Shown here one piece after another: positions 52,491 to 62,320 of a DNA stretch of 64,000 nt. Numbering within the stretch: the first letter of the stretch is position 1; each line of letters begins with the position of its first letter. The DNA comes from Flavobacteriales bacterium (GTDB lineage: Bacteria > Bacteroidota > Bacteroidia > Flavobacteriales_F > PHOS-HE28). The stretch covers positions 2,803,964 to 2,867,963 of the forward strand of contig JAHCIA010000001.1 of the NCBI GenBank assembly GCA_026129465.1. Reading direction: 5' to 3'. A program made the position numbers and the translations under genes. The notes under the pieces are model-generated. The model did not search any database. It was not told the origin of the DNA and saw only the letters and a list, made by a program, of their open reading frames with translations.

Positions 52491-54857
52491 ATGGTGAGAG
52501 CTCTTCGTCCAATAGTCTTCATAGCGCTATTGGGTGCTGATTGCCTTGGCGGATCCACCCTTTTCGCACAAAAGGTCGCCCGTATCGATTCCATCGAACA
52601 GGTGATCTCCTCCGCCAAGCATGATACGACCCGGATCGCCGCCATGCTGGCCCTTGGCGAGGCGATCTACATGACGGATCCCGACCGCAACTGGGAATTG
52701 TCAGCTCAGGCATTGACCGAGGTGGAACGTGCGTTGCGGCGTTCAGGAATGGGAGCCACGGAGCGAAGGGCCATGCGGCGGTTGAAGGCGCTCGCATCGA
52801 ACAACAAGGCCGTTTCACATTTCATCTACGGCGAACTTGACAGCGCATTGACATTGTTCCGCGATGCGGAAGAGATCTACAAGCGCGTCGGTCCGGCAAC
52901 GAGAGAAGCGGATGCATTGAACAACCAGGGGTTGGTGTACGGGGTGTTGGGGAATGTTCCGGAACAACGCCGTTGCCTGATCACTGCGCTACAGGTCTAT
53001 GAGCGGGAAGGGGATGAAGTGAACGCGGCCAAGGCACGGATCAACATGGGCAACCATCTGAGGGAGCAGGGCCACCCCGATAGTGCGCTGCACTATTTCG
53101 GACAAGCGTTGGCGGACTTCGAAAGGCTGAGGTCCGATCACGGCGTTGCGAGCTGTGTGTTGAACATCGGGCAGGCCTTGGCCCAACAGGGCAAGCCGGT
53201 CCCTGCCATGGAGCATCTTTTACGCTGTGAGGTCATGTTTGAAGCGTTGGGTGATGTACGCGGCCTCGCCGTGTGTCTCAACAACATAGCCTCCATCCAA
53301 ATGGATCTCGGTGCCACGGTCGAAGCGCTTCAATACCTCCACCGTGCGCTGGAACTGAACACGATGATCGGCGCGAAGGCCGAGCAGGCCACCAACCAAT
53401 TGAATATCGGTGGATTACTTGAACGCCAGGGTTACGTGGACCTTGCGACGGAGCGATTCGAGCAATGCTTGTTGCTGTATACTGCAATTGGGGACCAGGT
53501 GGGTTTGACGATCGTCCATGGTCAGCTTGGTGACCTCTTGAAAAAGAGCGGGTCCATGGATCAGGCCGCGGTCCATTTCAACGAGGCCGTCCGGCTTGCC
53601 GAGGGCATAGGCCACCCCAGTGAACTGGCCAATGCCAAGTACAAATTGGCGCACTTCAAGAAGGACCTTGGTGACCTGGCAGCCGCCATGCACCTCTTCC
53701 ATCAAGCCCTGGAACTGGATCTCAGCACCGACGACAAGTCTTCCACATCGCAAACCCAGTCGAGCATTGCAGAGTTGCATTTGAAACTGGCCGACAACGC
53801 TGCGGCCATCGAGTGGGCTGGCAAAGCACTGGCTACCGCCAGGGTCGCTGGTTATCCCAAGGACCTACTACGGGCTGCTGGTGCATTGCATGAAGCACTG
53901 GTCCGGAAGGGACGGTGGCGGGAGGCCGTGGAGATGCTGCAACTGTACCATCAGATGAAGGACAGTGTGAAGAACGCCGAACAGGCGAAGCAGGTGCTCA
54001 GGTTGCAACTGGAGCATGTTTTCCACCACAAGCAACTGGCCGACAGCCTCGCTCACCAGGCGCAATTGGAGGAACTTGAACATGAGCGCCAGGTGGCCGA
54101 GTTGAGGTCCAGGCAAGCGCGCGATCGTTCCTGGGCCATGGCGGGTGGTTTGATCGTGCTGGCCGTTGGTGGCGGTACCATTTTCCGGCTGGACCGCAAA
54201 CGCAGGAAAGAGCGTCACGCGCGCCAAGCCGCGCACTTGCAAATGCGCCTGCTGCGGACGCAGATGAACCCCCACTTCCTGTTCAACGCCCTGCATGGCC
54301 TGCACGGCTACATCCAGGAGAACGAGCGGGAGCTGGCCACGGCCTTTCTGGCCAGGTACACCCGCCTGATGCGGTTGGTGCTGGAACATAGCCGGCAGGA
54401 CGACATCACCCTGGCGGAAGAGATGGAAGCGCAGCGCCTTTACCTTGAGTTGGAGCAAGAGCGCATGAACGGCCGCTTCCAGCATCAGATCGAGGTGGAC
54501 CCAAGCATTGACCCCGACCAGGTGCTGGTGCCGCCGTTGGTCATCCAGCCCCTGTTGGAGAACGCCATCTGGCACGGCATCTCACCCAAGCAGGGCATGG
54601 GGCGTATCCAAGTGAAAGTGACTCGGCACGATCAGTACCTGCGCTTTGCTGTGCAAGACAATGGCGTGGGCCGTGAGCATGGGTGTCAGAATGACACCGT
54701 TAGGCATGGGCGAACCTCCCTCGGCACTACTATCACGCGCGAGCGGCTGACCCTGATCGGCCAACGCCATGGCATGGATGCCGACCTGGTCGTCATGGAC
54801 CTCGAGCAAGGGACCCGGGTGGAGGTGCGTTTGCCTTACGCCCAGACGGACGGTTAG
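52491..54857 (+). CDS. TPR-domain sensor kinase, LytS type
   Basis: 788 residues from ATG 52491 (MVRALRPIVFIALLGADCLG). A periplasmic stretch of about nine TPR units (DALNNQGLVYGVLGNVPEQR, AARINMGNHLREQG-like repeats, VCLNNIASIQMDLGATVEAL) is followed by one membrane helix near 548-566 (WAMAGGLIVLAVGGGTIF). The kinase part has the phospho-histidine in MNPHFLFNALHGLHGYIQEN, and ENAIWHGISPKQG and DNGVGREHG for ATP. Pairs with the LytTR regulator at 55450, one small gene away. Confidence 0.92.
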   Translation: MVRALRPIVFIALLGADCLGGSTLFAQKVARIDSIEQVISSAKHDTTRIAAMLALGEAIYMTDPDRNWELSAQALTEVERALRRSGMGATERRAMRRLKALASNNKAVSHFIYGELDSALTLFRDAEEIYKRVGPATREADALNNQGLVYGVLGNVPEQRRCLITALQVYEREGDEVNAAKARINMGNHLREQGHPDSALHYFGQALADFERLRSDHGVASCVLNIGQALAQQGKPVPAMEHLLRCEVMFEALGDVRGLAVCLNNIASIQMDLGATVEALQYLHRALELNTMIGAKAEQATNQLNIGGLLERQGYVDLATERFEQCLLLYTAIGDQVGLTIVHGQLGDLLKKSGSMDQAAVHFNEAVRLAEGIGHPSELANAKYKLAHFKKDLGDLAAAMHLFHQALELDLSTDDKSSTSQTQSSIAELHLKLADNAAAIEWAGKALATARVAGYPKDLLRAAGALHEALVRKGRWREAVEMLQLYHQMKDSVKNAEQAKQVLRLQLEHVFHHKQLADSLAHQAQLEELEHERQVAELRSRQARDRSWAMAGGLIVLAVGGGTIFRLDRKRRKERHARQAAHLQMRLLRTQMNPHFLFNALHGLHGYIQENERELATAFLARYTRLMRLVLEHSRQDDITLAEEMEAQRLYLELEQERMNGRFQHQIEVDPSIDPDQVLVPPLVIQPLLENAIWHGISPKQGMGRIQVKVTRHDQYLRFAVQDNGVGREHGCQNDTVRHGRTSLGTTITRERLTLIGQRHGMDADLVVMDLEQGTRVEVRLPYAQTDG

Positions 54858-54861
54858 AACA

Positions 54862-54875
54862 ACCGTGCGCACGGT
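54862..54875. promoter_or_regulatory. 14-bp palindrome after the TPR kinase gene
   Basis: ACCGTGCGCACGGT is a perfect palindrome 4 bases after the stop. It could be a weak terminator or protein-binding site. Confidence 0.3.
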
Positions 54876-54978
54876 CATTTCCGCCGTCCACGCATTGGCG
54901 CTTCACAGAACCCTGATACACCATCAATTTGGCAGTACCGGAATGATCCGGATAGCCCCAATTGATACCCCCTTTCCG

Positions 54979-55245
54979 ATGAGCACCGAAACCACCACCA
55001 AGCCCACCACCACCATCGTGATCAACCAGAAAAGCATGGGGCTGGCCCTGCTGCTCTCCTTCCTGTTCGGCCCGCTGGGCATGCTTTTCGCCACCATCGC
55101 AGGCGCTGTGGTCATGTTCATCATTGCGGTTCCGGTGGTGCTGTTCACCGGAGGCCTCGGTCTGTTGTTGACCATCCCCATCGGCATGATCTGGAGCGCA
55201 TCGGCCGTGAACAGCTACAACCGGAAGCTGGCGGGTGGCGCTTGA
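54979..55245 (+). CDS. Small membrane protein
   Basis: 88 residues from ATG 54979 (MSTETTTKPTTTIVINQKSM). Two hydrophobic segments with glycine: LALLLSFLFGPLGMLFATIA, GAVVMFIIAVPVVLFTGGLG, LLTIPIGMIWSASAVNSYNR. A Thr-rich cytoplasmic tail precedes them. Between kinase and regulator genes on the same strand. Unknown function; possibly a companion of the signalling pair. Confidence 0.65.
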   Translation: MSTETTTKPTTTIVINQKSMGLALLLSFLFGPLGMLFATIAGAVVMFIIAVPVVLFTGGLGLLLTIPIGMIWSASAVNSYNRKLAGGA

Positions 55246-55319
55246 TCGACCCTTGAATATTTTCCGGCAATTACAGATGGTGCGTATGGTATGCATCATA
55301 TCTATGATGCCGGTCGATC
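55244..55319. promoter_or_regulatory. Nested palindromes upstream of the LytTR regulator
   Basis: GATCGACC (55244-55251) and GGTCGATC (55312-55319) enclose GCATCAT ATCT ATGATGC (55293-55310), a second inverted repeat. Further on, GGGTGATC (55396) and GATCACCC (55441) form another pair ending at the regulator start. The 204-base gap contains no gene; it may be a regulatory region of the response regulator. Confidence 0.45.
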
Positions 55320-55449
55320 CACCCTACCTAGGACACCGATCGAGACTTGCATATTTCGCGGAAAGATCTACTTTGCCCTCCGAAGCCGATATGGGTGATC
55401 AGTGTGGAAGGATATCGGCATAGTGACCACATGAATGGTTCGATCACCC

Positions 55450-56205
55450 ATGAAGCCCAGCCTCACCGCCGTTATCGTAGAGGATGAAGCACGCGCCCTC
55501 GCCCACCTGGAGGGCCTGTTGCGCAGGCAGCATCCCGAGGTGGATCTGCTGGGCAACGCCGTTGATGTGGAAGCCGCCATCGCGCTCGTGCGCCGGGCAC
55601 AGCCACAGGTGCTCTTCCTCGACATCGAACTGAAGGACCGCACCTCTTTCGATATCTTGAAGGCCTTGGGTGATGCCCGTCCCCATGTCATCTTCACCAC
55701 GGCCCACGATGGCTACATGCTACAGGCCATCCGTTTCAGCTGCCTGGACTACCTGCTGAAGCCCATCGACCCGGCCGAACTACGCGAAGCGGTGGCCAAA
55801 GCCCAGGAGGCCGTGCGCAGCGCGGAGCGCCCCGCGCAGATGGACATGCTATTGAAGAACATCGATCGCGCCGGAAGTGATCGCGTGATCGCCGTGCCGG
55901 TGGCGGATGGATTGGAATTCGTGCACGTGAACGAGATCCTCGCCTGCGAATCGGACTCCAACTACACCACGCTACATCTGCGCGATGGCAAACGCATGGT
56001 GATCTCGCGCAGTATGAAACAGTTCGAGGATCTCCTCCAGGGCACGGCCTTCATGCGGGTACACAATTCCTGGCTGGTGAGCCTAAAGCACATCCGCAAG
56101 TACCTCCGCGGCGATGGCGGCGAGGTGGTGCTTTCCAGCAACCTGCACGTGCCGGTGGCCAGAAGGAAGAAACAGGAGCTGATGGACTCGTTGGAGATGG
56201 TTTGA
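55450..56205 (+). CDS. LytTR-family response regulator
   Basis: 251 residues from ATG 55450. Receiver: LTAVIVEDEARALAHLEGLL, QVLFLDIELKDRTSFDIL (phospho-Asp), HVIFTTAHDGYMLQAIRF and DYLLKPIDPAELREAVAK. LytTR domain from about residue 145: VADGLEFVHVNEILACESDS, NYTTLHLRDGKRMVISRSMK and FMRVHNSWLVSLKHIRKYLR. Forms a two-component pair with the TPR kinase. Paralogue of the regulator at 38379. Confidence 0.93.
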   Translation: MKPSLTAVIVEDEARALAHLEGLLRRQHPEVDLLGNAVDVEAAIALVRRAQPQVLFLDIELKDRTSFDILKALGDARPHVIFTTAHDGYMLQAIRFSCLDYLLKPIDPAELREAVAKAQEAVRSAERPAQMDMLLKNIDRAGSDRVIAVPVADGLEFVHVNEILACESDSNYTTLHLRDGKRMVISRSMKQFEDLLQGTAFMRVHNSWLVSLKHIRKYLRGDGGEVVLSSNLHVPVARRKKQELMDSLEMV

Positions 56206-56358
56206 GATCAGGATAGGATCATGCATGCCCAGGCCACATCACACGATCGCCGTTCAGATGGAAGGATCCACCATCCACACAATGACTTCCACCGTCCGCT
56301 CGTGCGTGCGGGTTCTCTTGCGATCGACGAATCAGATTTGGACTCAACATTTAGAACC

Positions 56359-56631
56359 ATGACGACCATGTCTATATCTCTCATTACTGCGGCTCGGGCT
56401 CTAGAACGCTTTGGCCTTCTCGTTATCCTGTTCATGTTGCCGTTCGGCTGGGAGGCCTCGGCGCAGCAGGTGCTCACCAACAAGGACTTGGTCCAGTTGG
56501 TAGAATTGGGGATGGGCGAGGAAGTGATCCTGAGCAAGATCGCGACCAGCCTGAACGATTTTGACACCAGTACAGAGGCCTTGGTTATACTGAAGAAGGC
56601 CGGACTAAGCAGTGCGGTCATTGCCAAAGTA
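56359..56631 (+). pseudogene. Exported protein gene, 5' part, interrupted by IS
   Basis: 91 codons from ATG 56359. Signal peptide LERFGLLVILFMLPFGWEAS; then VLTNKDLVQLVELGMGEEVI, LSKIATSLNDFDTSTEALVI, LKKAGLSSAVIAKV. This TNKD...FDTST...LKKAG block is a small helical module found at the start of many exported proteins. The frame breaks at the IS; deletion of the IS with one TA rejoins it in frame to 57528. The intact protein would be 286 residues. Confidence 0.75.
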
Positions 56632-57525
56632 GAAGCCATCTCAAAATAGTTTGCGCATGAGGATCATGGCACAAGCGAGCTGGACGAAGCCCAGGAAGTT
56701 GATGCTGTGATACTCGTAGCGGACCACAGTACGCCTGAAGTTGTTGAGCCAGGCGAAGCATCGCTCCACCTTCCATCTCCGCTTGTATCTGCGAAGCTCC
56801 CTTCCATCTTGGGATTTTGAACGCCCTGCGCGGTTCGGTGCGATCATGCGGACCTTCCTGCGCTTGAGCTTGCGATCGAGCTGATCGCTATCGTAGGCCT
56901 TGTCGCCGATGAGCACTTGGGGCAATTCTTCCATGAAACGCGCGGCCAGCGTTTGGGTCACGAGCTTCACTTCGTGGGTGCTGGCTCCGAAGGTCCGTAC
57001 GGCGATAGGAAGACCAGCAGCGTCTGTGACGACCATGATCTTGGTGCCTTTACCTCGCTTAGTCGGGCCGATATGGAGCCCCCTTTTTTGGCACTGGAGA
57101 AGGTGCCATCGATGAAGCATTCTGTGATGTCGATCTTCCCTCTTCGTTTGAGGTCCTGCGCCAAGGCCCACAGCACCTTGTCCCATACGCCCTGCTGACA
57201 CCAGCGCTGGAAGTACCGATGGCACGACTGGTAAGGAGGGTAGCGCGGTGGAAGATCCTGCCATCTGGCTCCTGTCCGGCAGATCCATAATACCCCATTG
57301 AACACCTCCCGAGCATCCAGTGGCTTCCTGCCACGCGTCTCGGTCCTCTCTTGAATAGGTGAGAGCAGGTCCTTGACCGCTTCCCACTGGGCGTCCGTGC
57401 AGTCCATCGTTTTGGACATCGAAAGAGGACATGCACGGTGAAAGGATCAAGACCCTCCCTTCTTCGGTTGTCAAACGCCCGTTGTTCATGGCTCAGGACA
57501 CCTCAACTATTTTTGAGATGGCCTC
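56632..57525 (-). mobile_element. IS5-family insertion sequence, copy 2
   Basis: 894 bp, apparently identical to copy 1 at 19638-20531, with the same ends, same orientation and TA on both sides. It splits an exported-protein gene. Confidence 0.9.
56641..57419 (-). CDS. IS5-family transposase, copy 2
   Basis: Same translation as the transposase of copy 1: orfA from ATG 57419, A6G5 slip site around 57079-57089, orfB to TGA 56641. DDE positions FIDGTF, GDKAYDS and VERCFAW are intact, so this copy looks functional. Confidence 0.88.
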
Positions 57526-57527
57526 TA

Positions 57528-58115
57528 GTGGAAGCGGGCAACAGCAGCTCCTACAACAAGGTCGTGGATGCCAATGACCCTGCTGCGCCCCACCGGCCAG
57601 GCATCTATTATTTCAACGAATCGGGGAACTTGGTGGAGCTACTGCCCAATGTGACCGCGCAAAGCAAAAGTCGCGGCAATCTGGGTACGCGCATGAGCTA
57701 TGGCATCGCCAAGACCAAACAGGTGTCGCGCCTCAGCAAACCCACCGCGCGCACCCAATTCGATCGGGTGCCGGAGTTCTATTTCTACTTCAACCAACAG
57801 GAGGCAGCCTTCGAGCAGAACCTGTACAACTTCTACGGATTCGTTTCGGCCACCAGCCCAAACGAGTTCACCTTGGCAAAACTCACCCCCAAGGAAGATG
57901 CCCGCGAACTGGAGACCGGTGCGGCCAATTACTACACTTCCGAGCACGGCATCAGTTCCAAACACGCGGTGGACTTCAGCTTCGACCCCATCGCTCCCGG
58001 CATCTACAAGGTGACCCCGATCAACCTCCCATCAGGCGAGTATTGCTTTGTCTACACCGGAGCAGCACCCAGTGCTTACTCTCAGCAGAAGGTGTTCGAC
58101 TTTGGTGTGAGATGA
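57528..58115 (+). pseudogene. Exported protein gene, 3' part after IS
   Basis: Coding resumes in frame (VEAGNSSSYNKVVDANDPAA) and runs 195 codons to TGA 58115. It includes HRPGIYYFNESGNLVELLPN, RMSYGIAKTKQVSRLSKPTA, RTQFDRVPEFYFYFNQQEAA and KVTPINLPSGEYCFVYTGAA. The layout GIYYF / EFYFYF / GEYCFVYTG is a beta-sandwich seen in exported proteins of several phyla. No assigned function. Confidence 0.7.
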
Positions 58116-58154
58116 TTCCTGTGCGCCTATTCCTAACTTCCAAAACAAACGAAC

Positions 58155-59687
58155 ATGCGGTACATGACAGCACTTTTGACCATGCTCACTTCACTGTGCG
58201 CGTTCACTCAAGCCGGTGGGGTGCTCGACCCATCCTTTGGAACCAATGGAATAGTAACGACGAGTATTGGCCCCGTCAGTGATTGGGCTTCGGACGTTGC
58301 TCTGCAAGATGATGGGAAGATTGTTGCCGTTGGCTTCGCCGGAATTACGTCGAACCCCTTCTCGAATGATTTTGGCACTGCTCGATACACTTCTAGCGGA
58401 CAACTTGACCCTACTTTCGGGAGTGGAGGAACGGTAATGACCCATATCAGCGGAGACGACCAGGCGCGTGCAGTCGGCATCCAACCAGATGGCAAGATTG
58501 TCCTCGTGGGAACATCGTCGACGAATAGCAATGGAAACATCACGATAGTGCGATACAATGTGAATGGGACACTGGACAATACATTTGGTTCCAATGGAGT
58601 AGTTGTACGTAATACCGCGGTGAATGATGCAGGATTTACGCTAGCCATTCAACCTGATGGTAAACTACTGGTTGGTGGAAGCGCAACTGTAGGTGGTACA
58701 TTGCGAATGATAGTTGCCAGATACAACCCCAATGGATTATACGACAATTCTTTTGGAACAGGAGGAGAGGTGATATTGAACTTTGGCCATACGGCGGCTG
58801 GTGTGTTTGATATGGAAATACTCTTGGATGGAAGAATACTTCTCGGAGGCTACTCCGGCAATACCAATGCACGCGATTTTGCGGTAGTACGGCTTAATGC
58901 TGATGGCAGTTTGGACGGGAGCTTTGGTACTGGAGGCAGTCAGATTACTTCGCTATCACCAGGCAATGATTTTGGCCGAGGTCTTGCAATTCAGGATGAT
59001 GGAAAAATCCTGCTCTGCGGGGATACTAGAATAGGGAACGATGTGGCTGCCGCTTTGCTGCGCTATAGTGTCAATGGGATTCTGGATATCACCTTCGGCA
59101 CCAATGGATTTGTCACCCTAAACCAAGGTCCCGGTGATGATATCGCTCAACGCGTCGTCGTTGATAGTGATGGCCGTATTCTCCTCGTTGGACAAGTGGC
59201 AGATGGAGCCGCAGTACAACACGCCCTTGTCCGTCACCTCAGCACTGGTGCCTTGGACATTTCGTTCGGAAGTAATGGCATCGCTTCTCTTCCTAACTCA
59301 TCTGGATCAGCCTTGGTTCAACAGGCGGATGGTCGCATTGTAACGGTAGGCAGGATGGTCAACGGAGGCCTCAATGAGTTTTTGGTTACGAGGTACTTCG
59401 GGCCACCCACTCATCTAGACAATCCTATTGTCGGAGCTTCAATCAGGCCACGCATCTATCCCAACCCTTCCGCAGGGAGCTTCACGATCGAGAATCAGAC
59501 ATCCCGACCATTGGGAGCTGAGTTGATGGTCTTGGACGCCTTAGGTCGTGTGGTGGTGCAACCGTACACCGTGATCGGCACCGATCGCTTCGTTCTGGAT
59601 CTCGAAGGAGAAGCCAGTGGTGTGTACTTCCTCCGCTTGACCACACCGGAAGGGGTATTCACGCGGGAGTTGGTGATACAGCGGTAA
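58155..59687 (+). CDS. Delta-60-repeat T9SS-sorted secreted protein
   Basis: 510 residues with a signal peptide (MTALLTMLTSLCAFTQA). Seven delta-60 units of about 55 residues, each with the pattern LDPSFGTNGI ... AVALQDDGKIVAVG ... RYTSSGQLD (for example LDNTFGSNGVVVRNTAVNDA, LDISFGSNGIASLPNSSGSA). The T9SS domain starts RPRIYPNPSAGSFTIENQTS and ends FTRELVIQR. Noticeably lower GC than the genes before 51672, suggesting acquisition or relaxed codon use. Surface protein of unknown role. Confidence 0.87.
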   Translation: MRYMTALLTMLTSLCAFTQAGGVLDPSFGTNGIVTTSIGPVSDWASDVALQDDGKIVAVGFAGITSNPFSNDFGTARYTSSGQLDPTFGSGGTVMTHISGDDQARAVGIQPDGKIVLVGTSSTNSNGNITIVRYNVNGTLDNTFGSNGVVVRNTAVNDAGFTLAIQPDGKLLVGGSATVGGTLRMIVARYNPNGLYDNSFGTGGEVILNFGHTAAGVFDMEILLDGRILLGGYSGNTNARDFAVVRLNADGSLDGSFGTGGSQITSLSPGNDFGRGLAIQDDGKILLCGDTRIGNDVAAALLRYSVNGILDITFGTNGFVTLNQGPGDDIAQRVVVDSDGRILLVGQVADGAAVQHALVRHLSTGALDISFGSNGIASLPNSSGSALVQQADGRIVTVGRMVNGGLNEFLVTRYFGPPTHLDNPIVGASIRPRIYPNPSAGSFTIENQTSRPLGAELMVLDALGRVVVQPYTVIGTDRFVLDLEGEASGVYFLRLTTPEGVFTRELVIQR

Positions 59688-59802
59688 TGCAGAACGGTGC
59701 GCTTAGGATTGTTCAAACGAGCGCATTGGCGGTGACTGTGTGAGGATCGATTTGTAGGCGAGCCAATAGGACAGAAGTCGAGAGGAGATAATTCTCTATG
59801 CC

Positions 59803-62136
59803 ATGACGCGATGTACCATGAGATACGCACCACAACACATTACAAGTGTTCTACTTCTTTGCGCAGTCGCGTTTCCTTGCCAAGCCCAGTTCGGCGCAGG
59901 CATCGAGATAGCAGCTGATGTGCCCAATGATCTTCATGGCCGGATCGGGGCCGTGGATCTGGATGGCGATGGTGACCTGGATCTGGTCTTCAAGACGAAT
60001 GCGGGCCTGGTCTGGGTGGAGAATATGGATGGGGCGGGCAACTTCGGAGCGCCAAACCTACTGGCTGGCGCCGTTGCACATTTTGCGGTCGCGGACGTGG
60101 ATGGCGATAGCGACCAGGATGTGGTCTATGCGGATGGCGATGGGCAACTGTTCTGGATCGCGAATCTCGACGGCCTGGGGACCTTCGGCCCTCCACAACT
60201 GGTGACCGCAGTTGGCGGGCCTGTGGGGCGACTGCTATGCGCCGACCTGGATGGCGATGGCCTACCAGAAGTGGCCCTTGCGCTGAATAGTGGTGGGCAA
60301 GCCGTCGTGCAAGTGTTCCTCAACACGGGTGGGGCCTTCGCGCCCGCAATGGTCACTCCCTTCGGCACGGAGGGAAGCGGACTCAGGCTTTTGCATGGTG
60401 ATATCGATCTGGACGGCAACGCCGATCTGGTGACCCTGGATGGCGATGGCATTTTGCGTGTGATGCGCAATGATATCGGGGATGCGGTGGATTGGGGGCT
60501 GGTGCAGGTCGCGGAGACCATGCCCGATGCATTGCTTCAGCTTGTGGATATTGATGATGATGGGGACTTGGACATTCTGATGAGCCAGTCTGGGCTTATG
60601 CAATGGGGAAAGAATTTGTCAGCACCAGGTGTGGTGGTCCCTTTTGTGCTGCACGACATCGCACCGGACGGCGCAGTGAACCATTTTGGCCATGCGCTTC
60701 GTCTAGGTTGTGGGCTGGGTGTATCGATCATCCATTATCAAGGAATAGCGGGCCACCTGTTCTGGTCATTCTTCGACCTGGACGTTGGAGACTTCATCAG
60801 GCCCAGTCCGGATATTCTGATCGCAGGTATATCGGCCTTTGGCATGTTGGCTTCTGCGGACTTGAATGGTGATGGCCGTGAGGACATTATCCACCTGAAC
60901 CTCTGGAATGCGATGCTGATGTGGTACCCCAATGAGATGCCTGAGGTGGCAGACCCTGGAAGCGTGAGCATCGCACCATTCGATCCGGTGTGTGAGACCA
61001 CTGGGCCTTTCATATTAACCAATGGATCACCTGGGGGCGGGGTGTGGAGTGGACCAGGCGCCAGTGGGTTGGAGTTTCATCCTGCTAACGCGGGTGTGGG
61101 GACGTTCACTTTGACCTATCAGGCAGCTGCTCCCTGCCCAGTGTCGGCCCAGGCGGATATCGTCGTGATCCCCACCACAAGTGAAGGGGTGGAGTTGGTT
61201 CCGTTCCCGATCCTGTGTGTTTCAGGAGGAGCCTATCCATTGGATATGCACGCCTCACCTTCCACAGGTATTTGGAGTGGTCCGGGGGTGACCAACAATG
61301 TTTTCATTCCGCCAGGGGTAGGCGCGTTCACTCTGACCTATTCGATCGAGGGATCCTGCATCCAGGTCCAGAGTGACATGGAAGTCATAGGCGCTCCCGT
61401 AGCGGTGCTTGTGGAAGGTGATATCAACAATGGGTGTGGTACGGACCCCTTGGTCTTCGAGGCATATCCACCCGGTGGCACTTGGTCGGGCTTGGCAGGA
61501 CCGGATGGCGTGGTGCCCCGCTCTTGCGATAATCGTCCGGCTGCTGGCCAAGTGCTTTACACCTACGCTGCTCCCAACGGTGATTGTGTAGGGAGTACGG
61601 GCGAAATTTTGGATCTAAAGGCATGTGTTGCTATTGACCTCGGACCTGACATCGTGCTCTGCAGCAATGCGGATACCTTGGTCGTGACGTTGTTGCCGCC
61701 CTTCAATGGCGGTGCCGGGTTGGGGGGTGACTTTGATCTGGTGGTGTATAATCCCAACCCGCCAGGGCCACAATTACCCACCGGTTATTTCAGCCCCGAT
61801 AAACTCCCTGGTGTCTATACGCTCACAGGCATAAGGACGGCTTCGAACCAGTGTCCCGGATACGACACGCTGCTGGTGGCAGTTGTGGCCGCGCCTGATG
61901 TGCTGACGGGGCAGTACGGACCATTGTGCAGCGATGGCGGGCCGATCGAGCTGTTGGGTGAACCAGCCGGGGGCGTATGGAGTGGCGATGGGGTCATCGG
62001 TGGTCAGTTCGATCCCACCGAAGCTGGCACCGGCACTTGGACGCTGACCTATACCGTGACCGAGAACGAGTGTACGGGATCCGCGAGCACGGATATCCAG
62101 GTGAATGGATCCATTCCTGTCGATCCCGGCACTTAA
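59803..62136 (+). CDS. Giant FG-GAP/Ig-like surface protein, part before an in-frame stop
   Basis: 777 codons from ATG 59803 (59818 also fits). Signal peptide ITSVLLLCAVAFPCQAQ. FG-GAP/VCBS propeller repeats with calcium loops follow (AVDLDGDGDLDLVFKTNAG, VADVDGDSDQDVVYADGDGQ, DIDLDGNADLVTLDGDGI, VDIDDDGDLDILMSQSG). After residue 390 come Ig-like units with GGVWSGPG and TFTLTYQ. A TAA at 62134-62136 stops translation, but the same frame continues with clear homology to the window end, so this is probably a nonsense mutation or sequence error. Confidence 0.8.
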   Translation: MTRCTMRYAPQHITSVLLLCAVAFPCQAQFGAGIEIAADVPNDLHGRIGAVDLDGDGDLDLVFKTNAGLVWVENMDGAGNFGAPNLLAGAVAHFAVADVDGDSDQDVVYADGDGQLFWIANLDGLGTFGPPQLVTAVGGPVGRLLCADLDGDGLPEVALALNSGGQAVVQVFLNTGGAFAPAMVTPFGTEGSGLRLLHGDIDLDGNADLVTLDGDGILRVMRNDIGDAVDWGLVQVAETMPDALLQLVDIDDDGDLDILMSQSGLMQWGKNLSAPGVVVPFVLHDIAPDGAVNHFGHALRLGCGLGVSIIHYQGIAGHLFWSFFDLDVGDFIRPSPDILIAGISAFGMLASADLNGDGREDIIHLNLWNAMLMWYPNEMPEVADPGSVSIAPFDPVCETTGPFILTNGSPGGGVWSGPGASGLEFHPANAGVGTFTLTYQAAAPCPVSAQADIVVIPTTSEGVELVPFPILCVSGGAYPLDMHASPSTGIWSGPGVTNNVFIPPGVGAFTLTYSIEGSCIQVQSDMEVIGAPVAVLVEGDINNGCGTDPLVFEAYPPGGTWSGLAGPDGVVPRSCDNRPAAGQVLYTYAAPNGDCVGSTGEILDLKACVAIDLGPDIVLCSNADTLVVTLLPPFNGGAGLGGDFDLVVYNPNPPGPQLPTGYFSPDKLPGVYTLTGIRTASNQCPGYDTLLVAVVAAPDVLTGQYGPLCSDGGPIELLGEPAGGVWSGDGVIGGQFDPTEAGTGTWTLTYTVTENECTGSASTDIQVNGSIPVDPGT

Positions 62137-62320
62137 GGACCCCTATGCGCATTTGGGGATCCGATCGTGCTTGACCTGGCGCAACCATCCGGTGGAACAT
62201 GGAGTGGCCCTGGTGTGGTGGGTGACGTCTTCACCCCGCCCGGACCAGGGTCATTCGTCCTTACCTACACCATACTGGAGCCTTGTGAGCAACAGGCCCA
62301 GACCACGATCGAGGTCTTCG
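61390..62320 (+). repeat. 930-bp internal repeat, unit 1
   Basis: About 310 codons from GAPVAVLVEGDINNGCGTD onward recur from about 62320 (GTPTIELVSGDIANSCGTDP), offset 930 bases and in frame. Shared phrases include PAAGQVLYT, ILDLKACVAIDLGPDI and NQCPGYDTLLV. The unit contains the Tyr codon position that became the TAA at 62134. Confidence 0.75.
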
